9,165 bases of DNA, taken from NCBI GenBank assembly GCA_026985435.1, contig JALSQL010000103.1, positions 1 through 9,165 on the forward strand, in the 5' to 3' direction. The stretch comes from Acidilobaceae archaeon. GTDB lineage: Archaea; Thermoproteota; Thermoprotei_A; Sulfolobales; Acidilobaceae. Positions 1 to 4,782 of this stretch are shown piece after piece. Under the pieces are notes generated by a model. The model was not told the DNA's origin. It was given only the letters and a program-made list of their open reading frames with translations, and made no database searches. Numbering within the stretch: the first letter of the stretch is position 1; the number at the start of each line of letters is the position of its first letter. The translations under genes and the position numbers were made by a program.

Positions 1-428
1 GCATACCTAAAACCTCGTCAAAGGTGAGGATGGTGTCGGTAACGTAGTGTTTACAGGTCAACGCTATTATAGCGTCGCTAGGCAGTAGTTTGAACTCTAT
101 TAATGCATTGTTAAGTTCCTGCTCTGTGTATATGCTTGATATTATTCTTATATTTAATCTTTTAAATAATTCTCTAATAACATTGATTACCCCTCCGGGA
201 AATCCGCGTTTTTATCTATGTTTCTTTATCTATTTTCTGGCTGAGTATGCTTCTTTTACCAATGCCTGAGTTCTAGATATTGTCTTGTTGAAGTGTAAAT
301 TATCTCGTTATGAACCGCTGTTCATAACGAGATAATCGCCAGGATTCTCTTCTAGAATGGTAGCGCTTCCCCTCTTCTAGGTGTTTTGTGAGAATATGGT
401 ATAGTATGTTAGTGTCCACAAAAATCAC
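1..428 (-). pseudogene. Broken VapC-like PIN-domain toxin, running off the left edge
   Basis: This is a decayed copy of a PIN-domain ribonuclease, the toxin of a VapBC-type pair. On the minus strand a GTG at 428 opens VIFVDTNILYHILTKHLEEG, with the typical first acidic PIN residue (VDTN). Homology then continues in another frame as ILEENPGDYLVMN, followed at once by a perfect inverted repeat. A third stretch, containing two in-frame stops (a TAG and a TAA about 18 nt apart, near 228-246), leads into the C-terminal half. That half includes PSDAIIALTCKHY and ILTFDEV, which match PNDSLIVATCKHY and IATFDEV of the intact toxin at 979-1449. All parts of the gene can thus be seen, but no single frame joins them. 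The end lies beyond base 1. It follows the broken antitoxin at 431-630. The family is clear; the exact number of frame breaks is not. Confidence 0.75.
299..336. repeat. Perfect 17-bp inverted repeat with 4-nt loop
   Basis: Arms 299-315 and 320-336 are exact reverse complements (outer ends ATTATCTC and GAGATAAT), separated by CGCT. The repeat lies inside the dead toxin gene. Read on the minus strand, the arm at 320-336 belongs to the coding stretch DYLVMN, so the arm at 299-315 looks like an inverted duplication of toxin sequence. This is a pattern made by template switching during replication. A transcription-related hairpin or protein-binding palindrome cannot be excluded. Confidence 0.85.
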
Positions 429-430
429 GA

Positions 431-630
431 CTACCAGGCCTCCTCTAAGTATCTCTCTAGTTCCTCCTCGCTAGACTCTCCAAGAACACCGATGATATCT
501 TTCAGCCTCACCCTAATATTCTCTTCAATTCTTATCCTTACTTCCTCACCCTCTCTGAGCTTAGCTTAACAGGTTCTAGTGGCTTCAGCACGCACTTCTC
601 GTATCTAGCCCTAATAATTATCTTAGACAA
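431..630 (-). pseudogene. Frameshifted AF2212-like (VapB-type) antitoxin
   Basis: This was a small antitoxin paired with the PIN toxin directly downstream. From a TTG at 630 the frame reads SKIIIRARYEKCVLKPLEPV, which aligns with SKVIRVKYENGVLKPLEPL of the intact antitoxin at 1415-1636. The frame stops soon after. A second frame then supplies LREGEEVRIRIEE and a charged helical tail ending ELERYLEEAW at the stop 431-433. The break falls on a tandem AGCTT duplication (558-567). Removing one 5-bp unit restores one continuous frame of about 64 residues running through VKLREGEEV. Only 2 bases separate its stop from the GTG of the toxin remnant. The gene was therefore very probably functional until this slip. 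Confidence 0.8.
558..567. repeat. 5-bp tandem duplication causing a frameshift
   Basis: AGCTT occurs twice in a row (558-562 and 563-567), at the point where the antitoxin reading frame changes. Deleting one unit rejoins the two frames as VKLREGEEV, the expected EGEE region of this antitoxin family. It looks like replication slippage. Confidence 0.8.
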
Positions 631-777
631 CTCTATCCCCCGGTCAGATACTACGTGTGTTGGAGCAATTATTCTTTCCTGTGGGCTAGGTGTTTCCAGA
701 ATTATCCGAATTGATATCCGTGGCGATAAGCATTTGTGAAGAGTGTTTCCTATCGCTTGCCTTCATTGGAATCATAG

Positions 778-786
778 TTTATATTT
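778..786 (+). promoter_or_regulatory. TATA-like box in repeat copy A
   Basis: TTTATATTT is conserved as TTTATATAT in copy B. If functional on the plus strand, it would place a start of transcription near 808, inside the tRNA-like tail. Use as a promoter is inferred only. Confidence 0.35.
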
Positions 787-800
787 CCCAGGCCCTCGGA

Positions 801-839
801 GCCGGTGATCCCGGGTTCAAGCTCGCGGCGGGCCCGCCA
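801..839 (+). other. tRNA 3'-end-like segment (possible attachment-site remnant), copy A
   Basis: The segment contains GGTGATCCCGGGTTCAA followed by GGCGGGCCCG and CCA at 837-839. This resembles the variable loop, T-arm (GGTTCAA), acceptor strand and CCA end of an archaeal tRNA gene. The 3' side of the T-stem is imperfect, and no D-arm, anticodon arm or 5' acceptor strand is visible upstream, so this is not a functional tRNA. Archaeal integrases commonly target tRNA 3' ends and leave such pieces. A chance GC-rich hairpin is the alternative. Confidence 0.4.
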
Positions 840-978
840 CAAACTTTCCCAAGTAGACATCGAATCATATCGGGGATGTATCAAGGGAGTATCCGTAAAT
901 GGGATCTAGCAGGGAATCGTAGTCAATTTACGCTCCACCAACGATAGCCCTAGCTGAATACCATCCCTTTATTAAGGG

Positions 979-1449
979 TTAGGGGATTACCCTGATCCAT
1001 GGGATTCGCTTAAAGACCTCGTCAAAAGTAGCTATAGTGTTTATTCCATAGTGCTTACATGTTGCTACTATGAGTGAGTCGTTGGGTAGCAATCCGTATT
1101 CTGCGGCTATTCTAGTTGCCTCTTCTATTACGTCCAAGGTTATTGGGAGGAATGCTAGCTTCTCCTCGCTTAGAAGCTCGTCTATGAACGAGTAGAGTAT
1201 CCTGTATCCTTTCAGGAGGTAGCTATCACGGCCAGATAGTGCTGACTTCATGCCATAAAACCTGTACTCACCATACTTATCTACGTATAGAAGTCTCAAT
1301 AGATTAAAAGCTACCTCGCTGTAAACTATAGAGTTAATCGCGAATTTGGAGTGGCCTTCCAGAACCTCTTTAGCACTGATATCTCCTATGAAGTAGCGGA
1401 TGATAATGCTACTATCAAGGAACACTACTCCTCTCTGAGACGTGCTCAT
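979..1449 (-). CDS. VapC-type PIN-domain ribonuclease toxin
   Basis: This is a 156-residue PIN-domain protein, the likely RNA-cleaving toxin of a type II toxin-antitoxin pair. Known relatives use a metal site of four acidic residues, and all four positions are visible: D12 (VFLDSS), E45 (YSEVAFN), D124 (LPNDSLIVAT) and D143 (ATFDEVF). The protein ends IPWIRVIP, usual for the family. I chose the ATG at 1449 because AGGAGG (1456-1461) lies 6 nt upstream. The further ATG at 1464 would put this ribosome-binding site inside the gene. The start overlaps the end of the antitoxin gene by 35 nt, indicating coupled translation. Its C-terminal half closely resembles the broken toxin at 1-428. The RNA target is unknown. 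Confidence 0.88.
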   Translation of the reverse strand: MSTSQRGVVFLDSSIIIRYFIGDISAKEVLEGHSKFAINSIVYSEVAFNLLRLLYVDKYGEYRFYGMKSALSGRDSYLLKGYRILYSFIDELLSEEKLAFLPITLDVIEEATRIAAEYGLLPNDSLIVATCKHYGINTIATFDEVFKRIPWIRVIP

Positions 1450-1636
1450 AGTAATCCTCCTCATTCATGAAAGCCCTCCATTTCTTAGTCTTAACAACAG
1501 CAAAGAACCGTTCTATACCCTTCTCGCTTACTTGCTCCTTTACCTCCACGACGAGTTCCTCGCCTTCATTAAACCCTAAAGGCTCAAGTGGCTTCAGAAC
1601 ACCATTCTCGTATTTGACCCTTATAACCTTAGACAT
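1415..1636 (-). CDS. AF2212-like antitoxin (VapB type)
   Basis: This 73-residue protein is probably the antitoxin that neutralises the PIN toxin encoded immediately downstream. It begins SKVIRVKYENGVLKPLEPL and continues with EGEELVVEV, the pattern of the AF2212/DUF104 antitoxin family (a short beta-strand N-terminal domain). The rest is charged and probably helical, the part that usually contacts the toxin. The gene overlaps the toxin start by 35 nt. Such antitoxins often repress their own promoter; here that is inference only. A GGAG lies almost directly against the ATG, so translation may depend on a short or absent leader. It is paralogous to the broken antitoxin at 431-630. Confidence 0.85.
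   Translation of the reverse strand: MSKVIRVKYENGVLKPLEPLGFNEGEELVVEVKEQVSEKGIERFFAVVKTKKWRAFMNEEDYYEHVSERSSVP
1456..1461 (-). promoter_or_regulatory. Shine-Dalgarno site setting the toxin start
   Basis: AGGAGG on the minus strand sits 6 nt before the ATG at 1449, inside the antitoxin coding region. It selects 1449 over the ATG at 1464 and supports coupled expression of the pair. Confidence 0.7.
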
Positions 1637-1781
1637 GCTCCTGCGCCTAGGTAAAATGCAGCCTTACAAGCCATTTAGCTTTTTCTCCGACTAAACGTTT
1701 CCAGATTATCACCGGTAATATCGTGAAAGATAATCGCTTGTGAAGAATGTTTCCACTTGATGGCCTCCTTTGGAAACTTCA

Positions 1782-1790
1782 TTTATATAT
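1782..1790 (+). promoter_or_regulatory. TATA-like box in repeat copy B
   Basis: TTTATATAT stands in the AT-rich part of the repeat, about 25 nt before the stem-loop at 1812-1842. Conservation between the two copies hints at a promoter for a short plus-strand RNA. No transcript evidence is available. Confidence 0.35.
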
Positions 1791-1811
1791 CCTCGGCCTT
1801 CGGGGCTGCAG

Positions 1812-1842
1812 GGGTCCCCGGGCCTTAAATCCCGGCGGGCCC
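1812..1842 (+). other. tRNA acceptor/T-arm-like stem-loop, copy B
   Basis: GGGTCC (1812-1817) can pair with GGGCCC (1837-1842), and CCGGG (1818-1822) with CCCGG (1831-1835), around the 8-nt loop CCTTAAAT, leaving C1836 bulged. This copies the shape of a tRNA acceptor stem stacked on a T-arm, and the 3' side (AAATCCCGGCGGGCCCA) reads like a tRNA end. The rest of a tRNA is absent. It could be an integration-site remnant or a small structured RNA. Confidence 0.4.
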
Positions 1843-2159
1843 ATCACGCCTACAAGGTATCTATGTTAACCGGTTGTTAGTTTGTTTGTGGGTGTGTCGT
1901 AGTCGTTGTCGCCGGGCAGGCAGTGGGCCTCGGCCTCAGCTTTCAAGGCGTTACCTCCCCATAACCCTATCGCTAGTGGTCAGGGTCGTGCTGGCTTGCC
2001 TAGCTACCGTTATGCAGTATGCGTTAACGGTCCTGGCGGTTACTGGGGTGAGCGCTGGGGCTTTAGGTGGCTTTAGGTGTCACGATGATTGTATAGCGGC
2101 TTCAAGCCTTCGAGGTGGCGTAGGCCGGGGAGCCGGTAGGGGCTGTGGTGTTGTTGTCG

Positions 2160-2675
2160 TCAGGGTGTTGGCGGGTAGATCTCTATTAGGGGTATGTCCT
2201 CCTTGGAGTTTCTAAGGGTGTCTACGACCTCCTTCTCGGCTAGCTTGGAGGCGGCCTCCTTGGGTAGGCTCTGGTATTTCTCCTCGGCCCTCCTCCTTAT
2301 CTCCTCTAGCTGCTTTGATATCGAGTACCTCTCGAGGTCTCCCTTTCTGGGCTTCCACCCGACGCCCACCACTGCGACTCCGACCGTGTCGCCGGCCATA
2401 GCCCTGTCCACCCGCTTCCTCTCCCTCGCCTTCTCTACGCTCTCGACCCTCAGTAGCCTGCCGTCTGGTAGCTTCAGGGTGTCGCCCCTTGCAAGCTCGC
2501 CCTCGACGACCAGGCCTGTGATCACTAGGAACATTGGGGGCCTCGAGCGTGTCACGAGCTGGAAGACGTTAGAGAGCGCTAGCCTCCCCTTGGGCTCGCC
2601 CAGGCTCGGGGGTGGCGGGCTCTCCGCGCCCTTGCCCTGCTTGCGCCTGCGGAGAGGGCCGAAGATCACGCCCAC
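2160..2675 (-). CDS. Small EF-Tu domain-2-like beta-barrel protein
   Basis: This is a 171-residue protein without a GTPase domain. Residues about 36-106 fit the translation-factor domain 2 fold (GTP_EFTU_D2): a hydrophobic start, then ITGLVVEGELARGDTLKL, VESVEKARERKRVDRAMAG and DTVGVAVVG. These correspond to the family's substitution, G-x-L-x-x-G-D and A-x-x-G-D-x-V-G turns. A basic, proline-rich N-terminus precedes it and a charged helical tail (about 113-157) follows. Domain 2 in elongation and initiation factors touches tRNA or ribosomal RNA, so a translation-related role is possible but unproven. The GTG at 2675 is chosen because a G-run lies a few bases upstream and a TATA-like CTAAATAG occurs around 2708-2714. 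The GTG at 2669 is an alternative. The gene stands alone on its strand. Confidence 0.65.
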   Translation of the reverse strand: MGVIFGPLRRRKQGKGAESPPPPSLGEPKGRLALSNVFQLVTRSRPPMFLVITGLVVEGELARGDTLKLPDGRLLRVESVEKARERKRVDRAMAGDTVGVAVVGVGWKPRKGDLERYSISKQLEEIRRRAEEKYQSLPKEAASKLAEKEVVDTLRNSKEDIPLIEIYPPTP

Positions 2676-2990
2676 TCAGCCCCCGGGTGCTGGGTTCCGC
2701 TAGGTCCTATTTAGGGGTTCTCTACGCCGATACACCAAGACCTCCAGCCCCCTGGATCCCGTGGCTCCGATGGCGGGCTTGACGCTGGCCTGGGGCACTG
2801 CGGGGTGATGAGAGCAGTGGCCCAACCCCCTCCCCCCGGGTCCCAGAGCGGGACTACGGGCGGGGCGGGAGACCCCTTTAGGGGAGTCCCGAGTGGCCGC
2901 GAGCCCGCGGAGGATAAGCCTCTAGGGGGCGGGAAAGACAGCCAAGCTGGGGTTTCGGGGTGTATGGGCTGGGGTGGGGTCTTCGGGGGG
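2676..2990. other. GC-rich gene-poor stretch with strong stem-loops
   Basis: No protein gene is supported here. Visible structure includes a stem-loop at 2791-2824 whose loop contains TGATGA, a GGGACT/AGTCCC pair (2850-2855 with 2885-2890) enclosing a CCCC/GGGG hairpin at 2873-2884, and G- and C-runs. The palindromic CCTATTTAGG near 2706-2715 could act as a TATA element for either strand. SRP RNA, RNase P RNA, tRNA and rRNA hallmarks were looked for and not found. Confidence 0.5.
2791..2824 (+). other. Stem-loop with a TGATGA-containing loop
   Basis: TGGG (2791-2794) pairs with CCCA (2821-2824) and CACTGC (2796-2801) with GCAGTG (2814-2819), with one G/G mismatch. The 12-nt loop is GGGGTGATGAGA. 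TGATGA matches the box C element that L7Ae binds within kink-turns, and L7Ae is the next gene. No box D (CTGA) partner is present, so a box C/D RNA is not claimed. Confidence 0.35.
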
Positions 2991-3374
2991 TTAGGCCCCG
3001 GCCTTCGCCCGCAGCTCCTTGACCTTCTCCACTATCTCGTTGACTAGGCTGGCTGCGTCTCCGGGCTCGAGTATCGCAGCCGAGGCGGCGGCTACCTCTA
3101 TGCCTGCCGCCTCGCCTAGCCTCTTCTTGCTGGGGACGTAGACGTAGGGTATCTTCTTCTCATCGCAGAGCAGTGGTAGGTGGGCCACTATCTCCGGCGG
3201 GTCGACGTCCTCCGCTATGACCACGAGCTTCGCTAGGCCCCTCTCGCAGGCCTTGGTAGTCTCGTTTGTGCCCTTCTTTATCTTACCGGTCTCCCTCGCC
3301 TTCGCGACGGCCTCGTACACCTTCTCCGCCAGGTCCTCGGGGACCTCGAACCTCACGTAGAACGGCTTCGCCAT
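2991..3374 (-). CDS. rpl7ae: Ribosomal protein L7Ae / kink-turn RNA-binding protein
   Basis: This 127-residue protein is full length for archaeal L7Ae. The family binds kink-turn RNA. It is a large-subunit ribosomal protein and also the shared core protein of box C/D and H/ACA guide RNPs and a subunit of archaeal RNase P. The signature RNA-binding segment KKGTNETTKACERGLAKLV (residues about 33-51) is present, followed by VIAEDVDPPEIVAHLPLLC and the loop IPYVYVPSKKRLGEAAGIE. The ATG at 3374 has a good GGAGG site (3382-3386) 7 nt upstream. It is divergent from the pyrophosphatase gene and shares with it a palindromic TATA box at 3430-3437. Archaeal L7Ae is known in Sulfolobus to regulate its own mRNA through a leader kink-turn; I could not identify one here with confidence. 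Confidence 0.96.
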   Translation of the reverse strand: MAKPFYVRFEVPEDLAEKVYEAVAKARETGKIKKGTNETTKACERGLAKLVVIAEDVDPPEIVAHLPLLCDEKKIPYVYVPSKKRLGEAAGIEVAAASAAILEPGDAASLVNEIVEKVKELRAKAGA

Positions 3375-3381
3375 CCCTCAT

Positions 3382-3389
3382 CCTCCTCC
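3382..3389 (-). promoter_or_regulatory. Shine-Dalgarno site of L7Ae
   Basis: GGAGGAGG on the minus strand lies 7 nt before the ATG at 3374. It is one of the clearest ribosome-binding sites in the window. Confidence 0.6.
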
Positions 3390-3429
3390 CCGATTCCCGG
3401 GTCGTCCGGGGGTGGCGGCCCGCCCCAAG

Positions 3430-3437
3430 TTTATAAA
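3430..3437. promoter_or_regulatory. Palindromic TATA box between L7Ae and pyrophosphatase
   Basis: TTTATAAA is a perfect palindrome and the only AT-rich element in the gap between the two divergent genes. On the plus strand it predicts transcription from about 3460, giving a short leader before the GTG at 3475. On the minus strand it predicts a start near 3408, about 34 nt before the L7Ae ATG. It probably serves at least pyrophosphatase and may serve both. Confidence 0.65.
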
Positions 3438-3474
3438 GATGGTGCTCCCCCTCGGTGCGCGTGGTGGTGTTAGG

Positions 3475-4011
3475 GTGGGCTGCCTGGACGCTCTCGGGCC
3501 CGGCGAGAAGGCGCCCGAGGTCGTGAACGCGGTCATAGAGATACCTATGAACAGCAGCGTGAAGTACGAGTTCGACAAGGAGGCGTGCCTCGTCCGCGTT
3601 GACAGGTTCCTGTACACCAGCATGCACTACCCCTTCAACTACGGCTTCGTCCCGGGCACTCTCGAGGAGGACGGTGACCCCGTGGACATACTCGTGATAA
3701 GCAGGGAGCCGGTAGTGCCAGGCTCTGTTATAGAGGTTGTGCCGATAGCCGTGCTCGACATGGAGGACGAGGAGGGGCCGGACTCGAAGATAGTAGCGGT
3801 GCCCAAGCCCAAGCTCGACCCCATATACGGGGCCTGGAAGGACGTGGGGGACATACCCGAGCAGCTGAAGGAGAGGATCAAGCACTTCTTCGAGCACTAC
3901 AAGGAGCTGGAGCCCGGCAAGTGGGTGAAGGTGACCGGCTGGAGGGGCGCCAGCGAGGCCAGGGAGCAGATAAGGAGGGCCATAGAGAGGTACAGGGAAG
4001 GCAAACACTAG
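3475..4011 (+). CDS. ppa: Soluble inorganic pyrophosphatase (family I)
   Basis: This cytoplasmic enzyme splits pyrophosphate into two phosphates, pulling nucleic-acid, protein and lipid synthesis forward. From the GTG at 3475 it is 178 residues, normal for archaeal and bacterial family I enzymes. The signature EDGDPVDILV (residues 65-74) gives metal ligands D66, D68 and D71. D98 and D103 of DEEGPDSK give the second acidic pair. Further matches to the E. coli active site are K30 and E32 (VKYE), R44, Y56-57-region YGF, K105 and Y142-K143 (HYKELEPGKW). The frame stays open upstream to a GTG at 3412 and an ATG at 3439, but the TATA box at 3430-3437 lies there, so transcription must begin later. 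Next gene starts 32 nt downstream on the same strand. Confidence 0.96.
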   Translation: MGCLDALGPGEKAPEVVNAVIEIPMNSSVKYEFDKEACLVRVDRFLYTSMHYPFNYGFVPGTLEEDGDPVDILVISREPVVPGSVIEVVPIAVLDMEDEEGPDSKIVAVPKPKLDPIYGAWKDVGDIPEQLKERIKHFFEHYKELEPGKWVKVTGWRGASEAREQIRRAIERYREGKH

Positions 4012-4043
4012 CCCCCCGGGCGGCTACAGCGGGAGTGCAGGCC

Positions 4044-4730
4044 ATGCGCGCAGCCGCGGCCACCATGGCTGCCCTCCTCTTTTTCCTAGTGCTGGCCCAG
4101 GCTGCCCCCCGGGTCGGGGCCGCCCAGGCGCCGGGAGGGCCCCTGACCCAGTACGTGCTGGAGGTCGAGGTGGAGCTTCCGCCCCAGGAGGCGGCGAGGC
4201 TGGGCTTCCCAACCATCTACATGAGGGTGGTCAGGGGTAGCGGCGGGAACGTCCTCACAGACATATCACCCCCGGCAGCCCTGAGCTACCGGAGTCTCCT
4301 CTCGAGCATCGTAGGCTGGACGGTCGAGGCGATAGAGGCCGCCAGGCAGGCACCCGCCACGCCCGGCGGCGGGGCAACGGTCGTGTACGTATACAGTGAC
4401 GGCTCGAGGCAGGACGTCTACAAGTGCCGGGCACCCCTGAGGGTGGCCTCGGTAGAGGCGGGCTGGGGCCATGCCTCGGTGCGCTACGCCCAGGCCGCGC
4501 CGCGCATAGTCTTCGCTGAGGGGATCGTGGTGCTCGGGGACTCGACGAGGATAAGGTTCACCTACACCCTAGCATACTACCAGGGCCCGCAGCCCCCATG
4601 CGGGTCGCCCGCAAGCCAGGCAGCCAGGGCCCTGGTGGGGGCTGCGAGCCTGGCAATAGTTGCCGGGGCGGCCTACTCGGCCCGCAGGAGGCCCAGGCTC
4701 GTGGTTGTGCGGGCCCCGAGGTACCTGTAG
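4044..4730 (+). CDS. Unknown membrane-anchored surface protein
   Basis: I do not recognise a family. The 228-residue protein starts with a typical secretion signal (residues 1 to about 27: basic start, hydrophobic core ALLFFLVLAQA, then small residues). It ends with a hydrophobic helix (about 194-211, ALVGAASLAIVAGAAY) followed by the basic stretch SARRRPRL. This predicts an outside domain of about 165 residues held by one C-terminal membrane segment with a short cytoplasmic tail. The outside part is rich in beta-strand-like alternation, with only two cysteines (C128, C186) that might pair. The ATG at 4044 is chosen because it begins the signal peptide and has GGGAG about 9 nt upstream. It sits 32 nt after pyrophosphatase and shortly before the nuclease gene, probably co-transcribed. 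Role unknown. Confidence 0.7.
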   Translation: MRAAAATMAALLFFLVLAQAAPRVGAAQAPGGPLTQYVLEVEVELPPQEAARLGFPTIYMRVVRGSGGNVLTDISPPAALSYRSLLSSIVGWTVEAIEAARQAPATPGGGATVVYVYSDGSRQDVYKCRAPLRVASVEAGWGHASVRYAQAAPRIVFAEGIVVLGDSTRIRFTYTLAYYQGPQPPCGSPASQAARALVGAASLAIVAGAAYSARRRPRLVVVRAPRYL

Positions 4731-4782
4731 TACCAGCCTGTCCCCCTTAAACCAGCCCGCCACCCTGCGGGTGGGGGTTGGT

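Larger units (their letters stand above)
692..840. repeat. Copy A of a ~150-bp diverged repeat flanking the toxin-antitoxin cassettes
   Basis: This segment aligns end to end with 1697-1847. Shared blocks in the same order are GTTTCCAGA..TTATC, GATAA..C..TTGTGAAGA.TGTTTCC, TTGGAA, TTTATAT, CGGCC/GGCCC and a final GGCGGGCCC. By eye roughly two thirds of positions agree. Each copy lies just upstream of an antitoxin gene, so the unit repeated in tandem may be cassette plus flank. Confidence 0.75.
631..978. other. Gene-poor stretch upstream of the broken cassette and downstream of the intact one
   Basis: No convincing gene is seen here. The stretch holds repeat copy A (692-840), its TATA-like box, its tRNA-like tail, and a small hairpin (965-978, CCCTT and AAGGG arms) next to the stop of the intact toxin. 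An open frame at 690-947 on the plus strand crosses the repeat and has no family resemblance. Confidence 0.6.
1697..1847. repeat. Copy B of the ~150-bp diverged repeat
   Basis: This is the partner of 692-840, with the same order of shared blocks and the same tail GGCGGGCCC. It lies upstream of the intact antitoxin and ends at the visible switch from AT-rich to GC-rich DNA, as expected for an island boundary. Confidence 0.75.
1637..2159. other. Gene-poor stretch with repeat copy B and a composition change
   Basis: The first part (to about 1850) is AT-rich and holds repeat copy B with its TATA-like box and stem-loop. Beyond it the sequence becomes G/T-rich on the plus strand and matches the GC-rich chromosome. 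Within 1850-2159 there are a 7-bp inverted repeat (ACCGTTA 2006-2012 and TAACGGT 2025-2031) and a 10-bp direct repeat (GGCTTTAGGT, 2059-2078). A short minus-strand frame (1866-1979) has protein-like composition but no clear start. No RNA gene is recognised. Confidence 0.6.

Noticed and set aside
690..947. 85-residue open frame on the plus strand
   Set aside because: It crosses repeat copy A and the tRNA-like tail, is not conserved in copy B as a frame, and resembles no protein family.
965..978. Hairpin CCCTT-TATT-AAGGG after the intact toxin as a terminator
   Set aside because: The stem is only 5 bp with no T-run behind it on the minus strand. It is noted but not supported as a terminator.
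1874..2215. 113-residue open frame on the plus strand
   Set aside because: It is rich in Val, Cys, Arg and Gly in the way G/T-rich noncoding DNA translates, has no visible domain, and overlaps the end of the EF-Tu-domain-2-like gene.
2676..2990. SRP RNA, RNase P RNA, tRNA or box C/D RNA in the GC-rich gap
   Set aside because: None of their conserved sequence blocks was found. TGATGA occurs once but without a box D (CTGA) partner.
3412..3474. Longer N-terminus for pyrophosphatase
   Set aside because: It would include the TATA box at 3430-3437, and the added residues are absent from the usual start of the family.
3283..4008. Long minus-strand frame opposite pyrophosphatase
   Set aside because: It is the mirror of a well-supported GC-rich gene and overlaps the L7Ae gene. 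Its composition is that of an antisense shadow.
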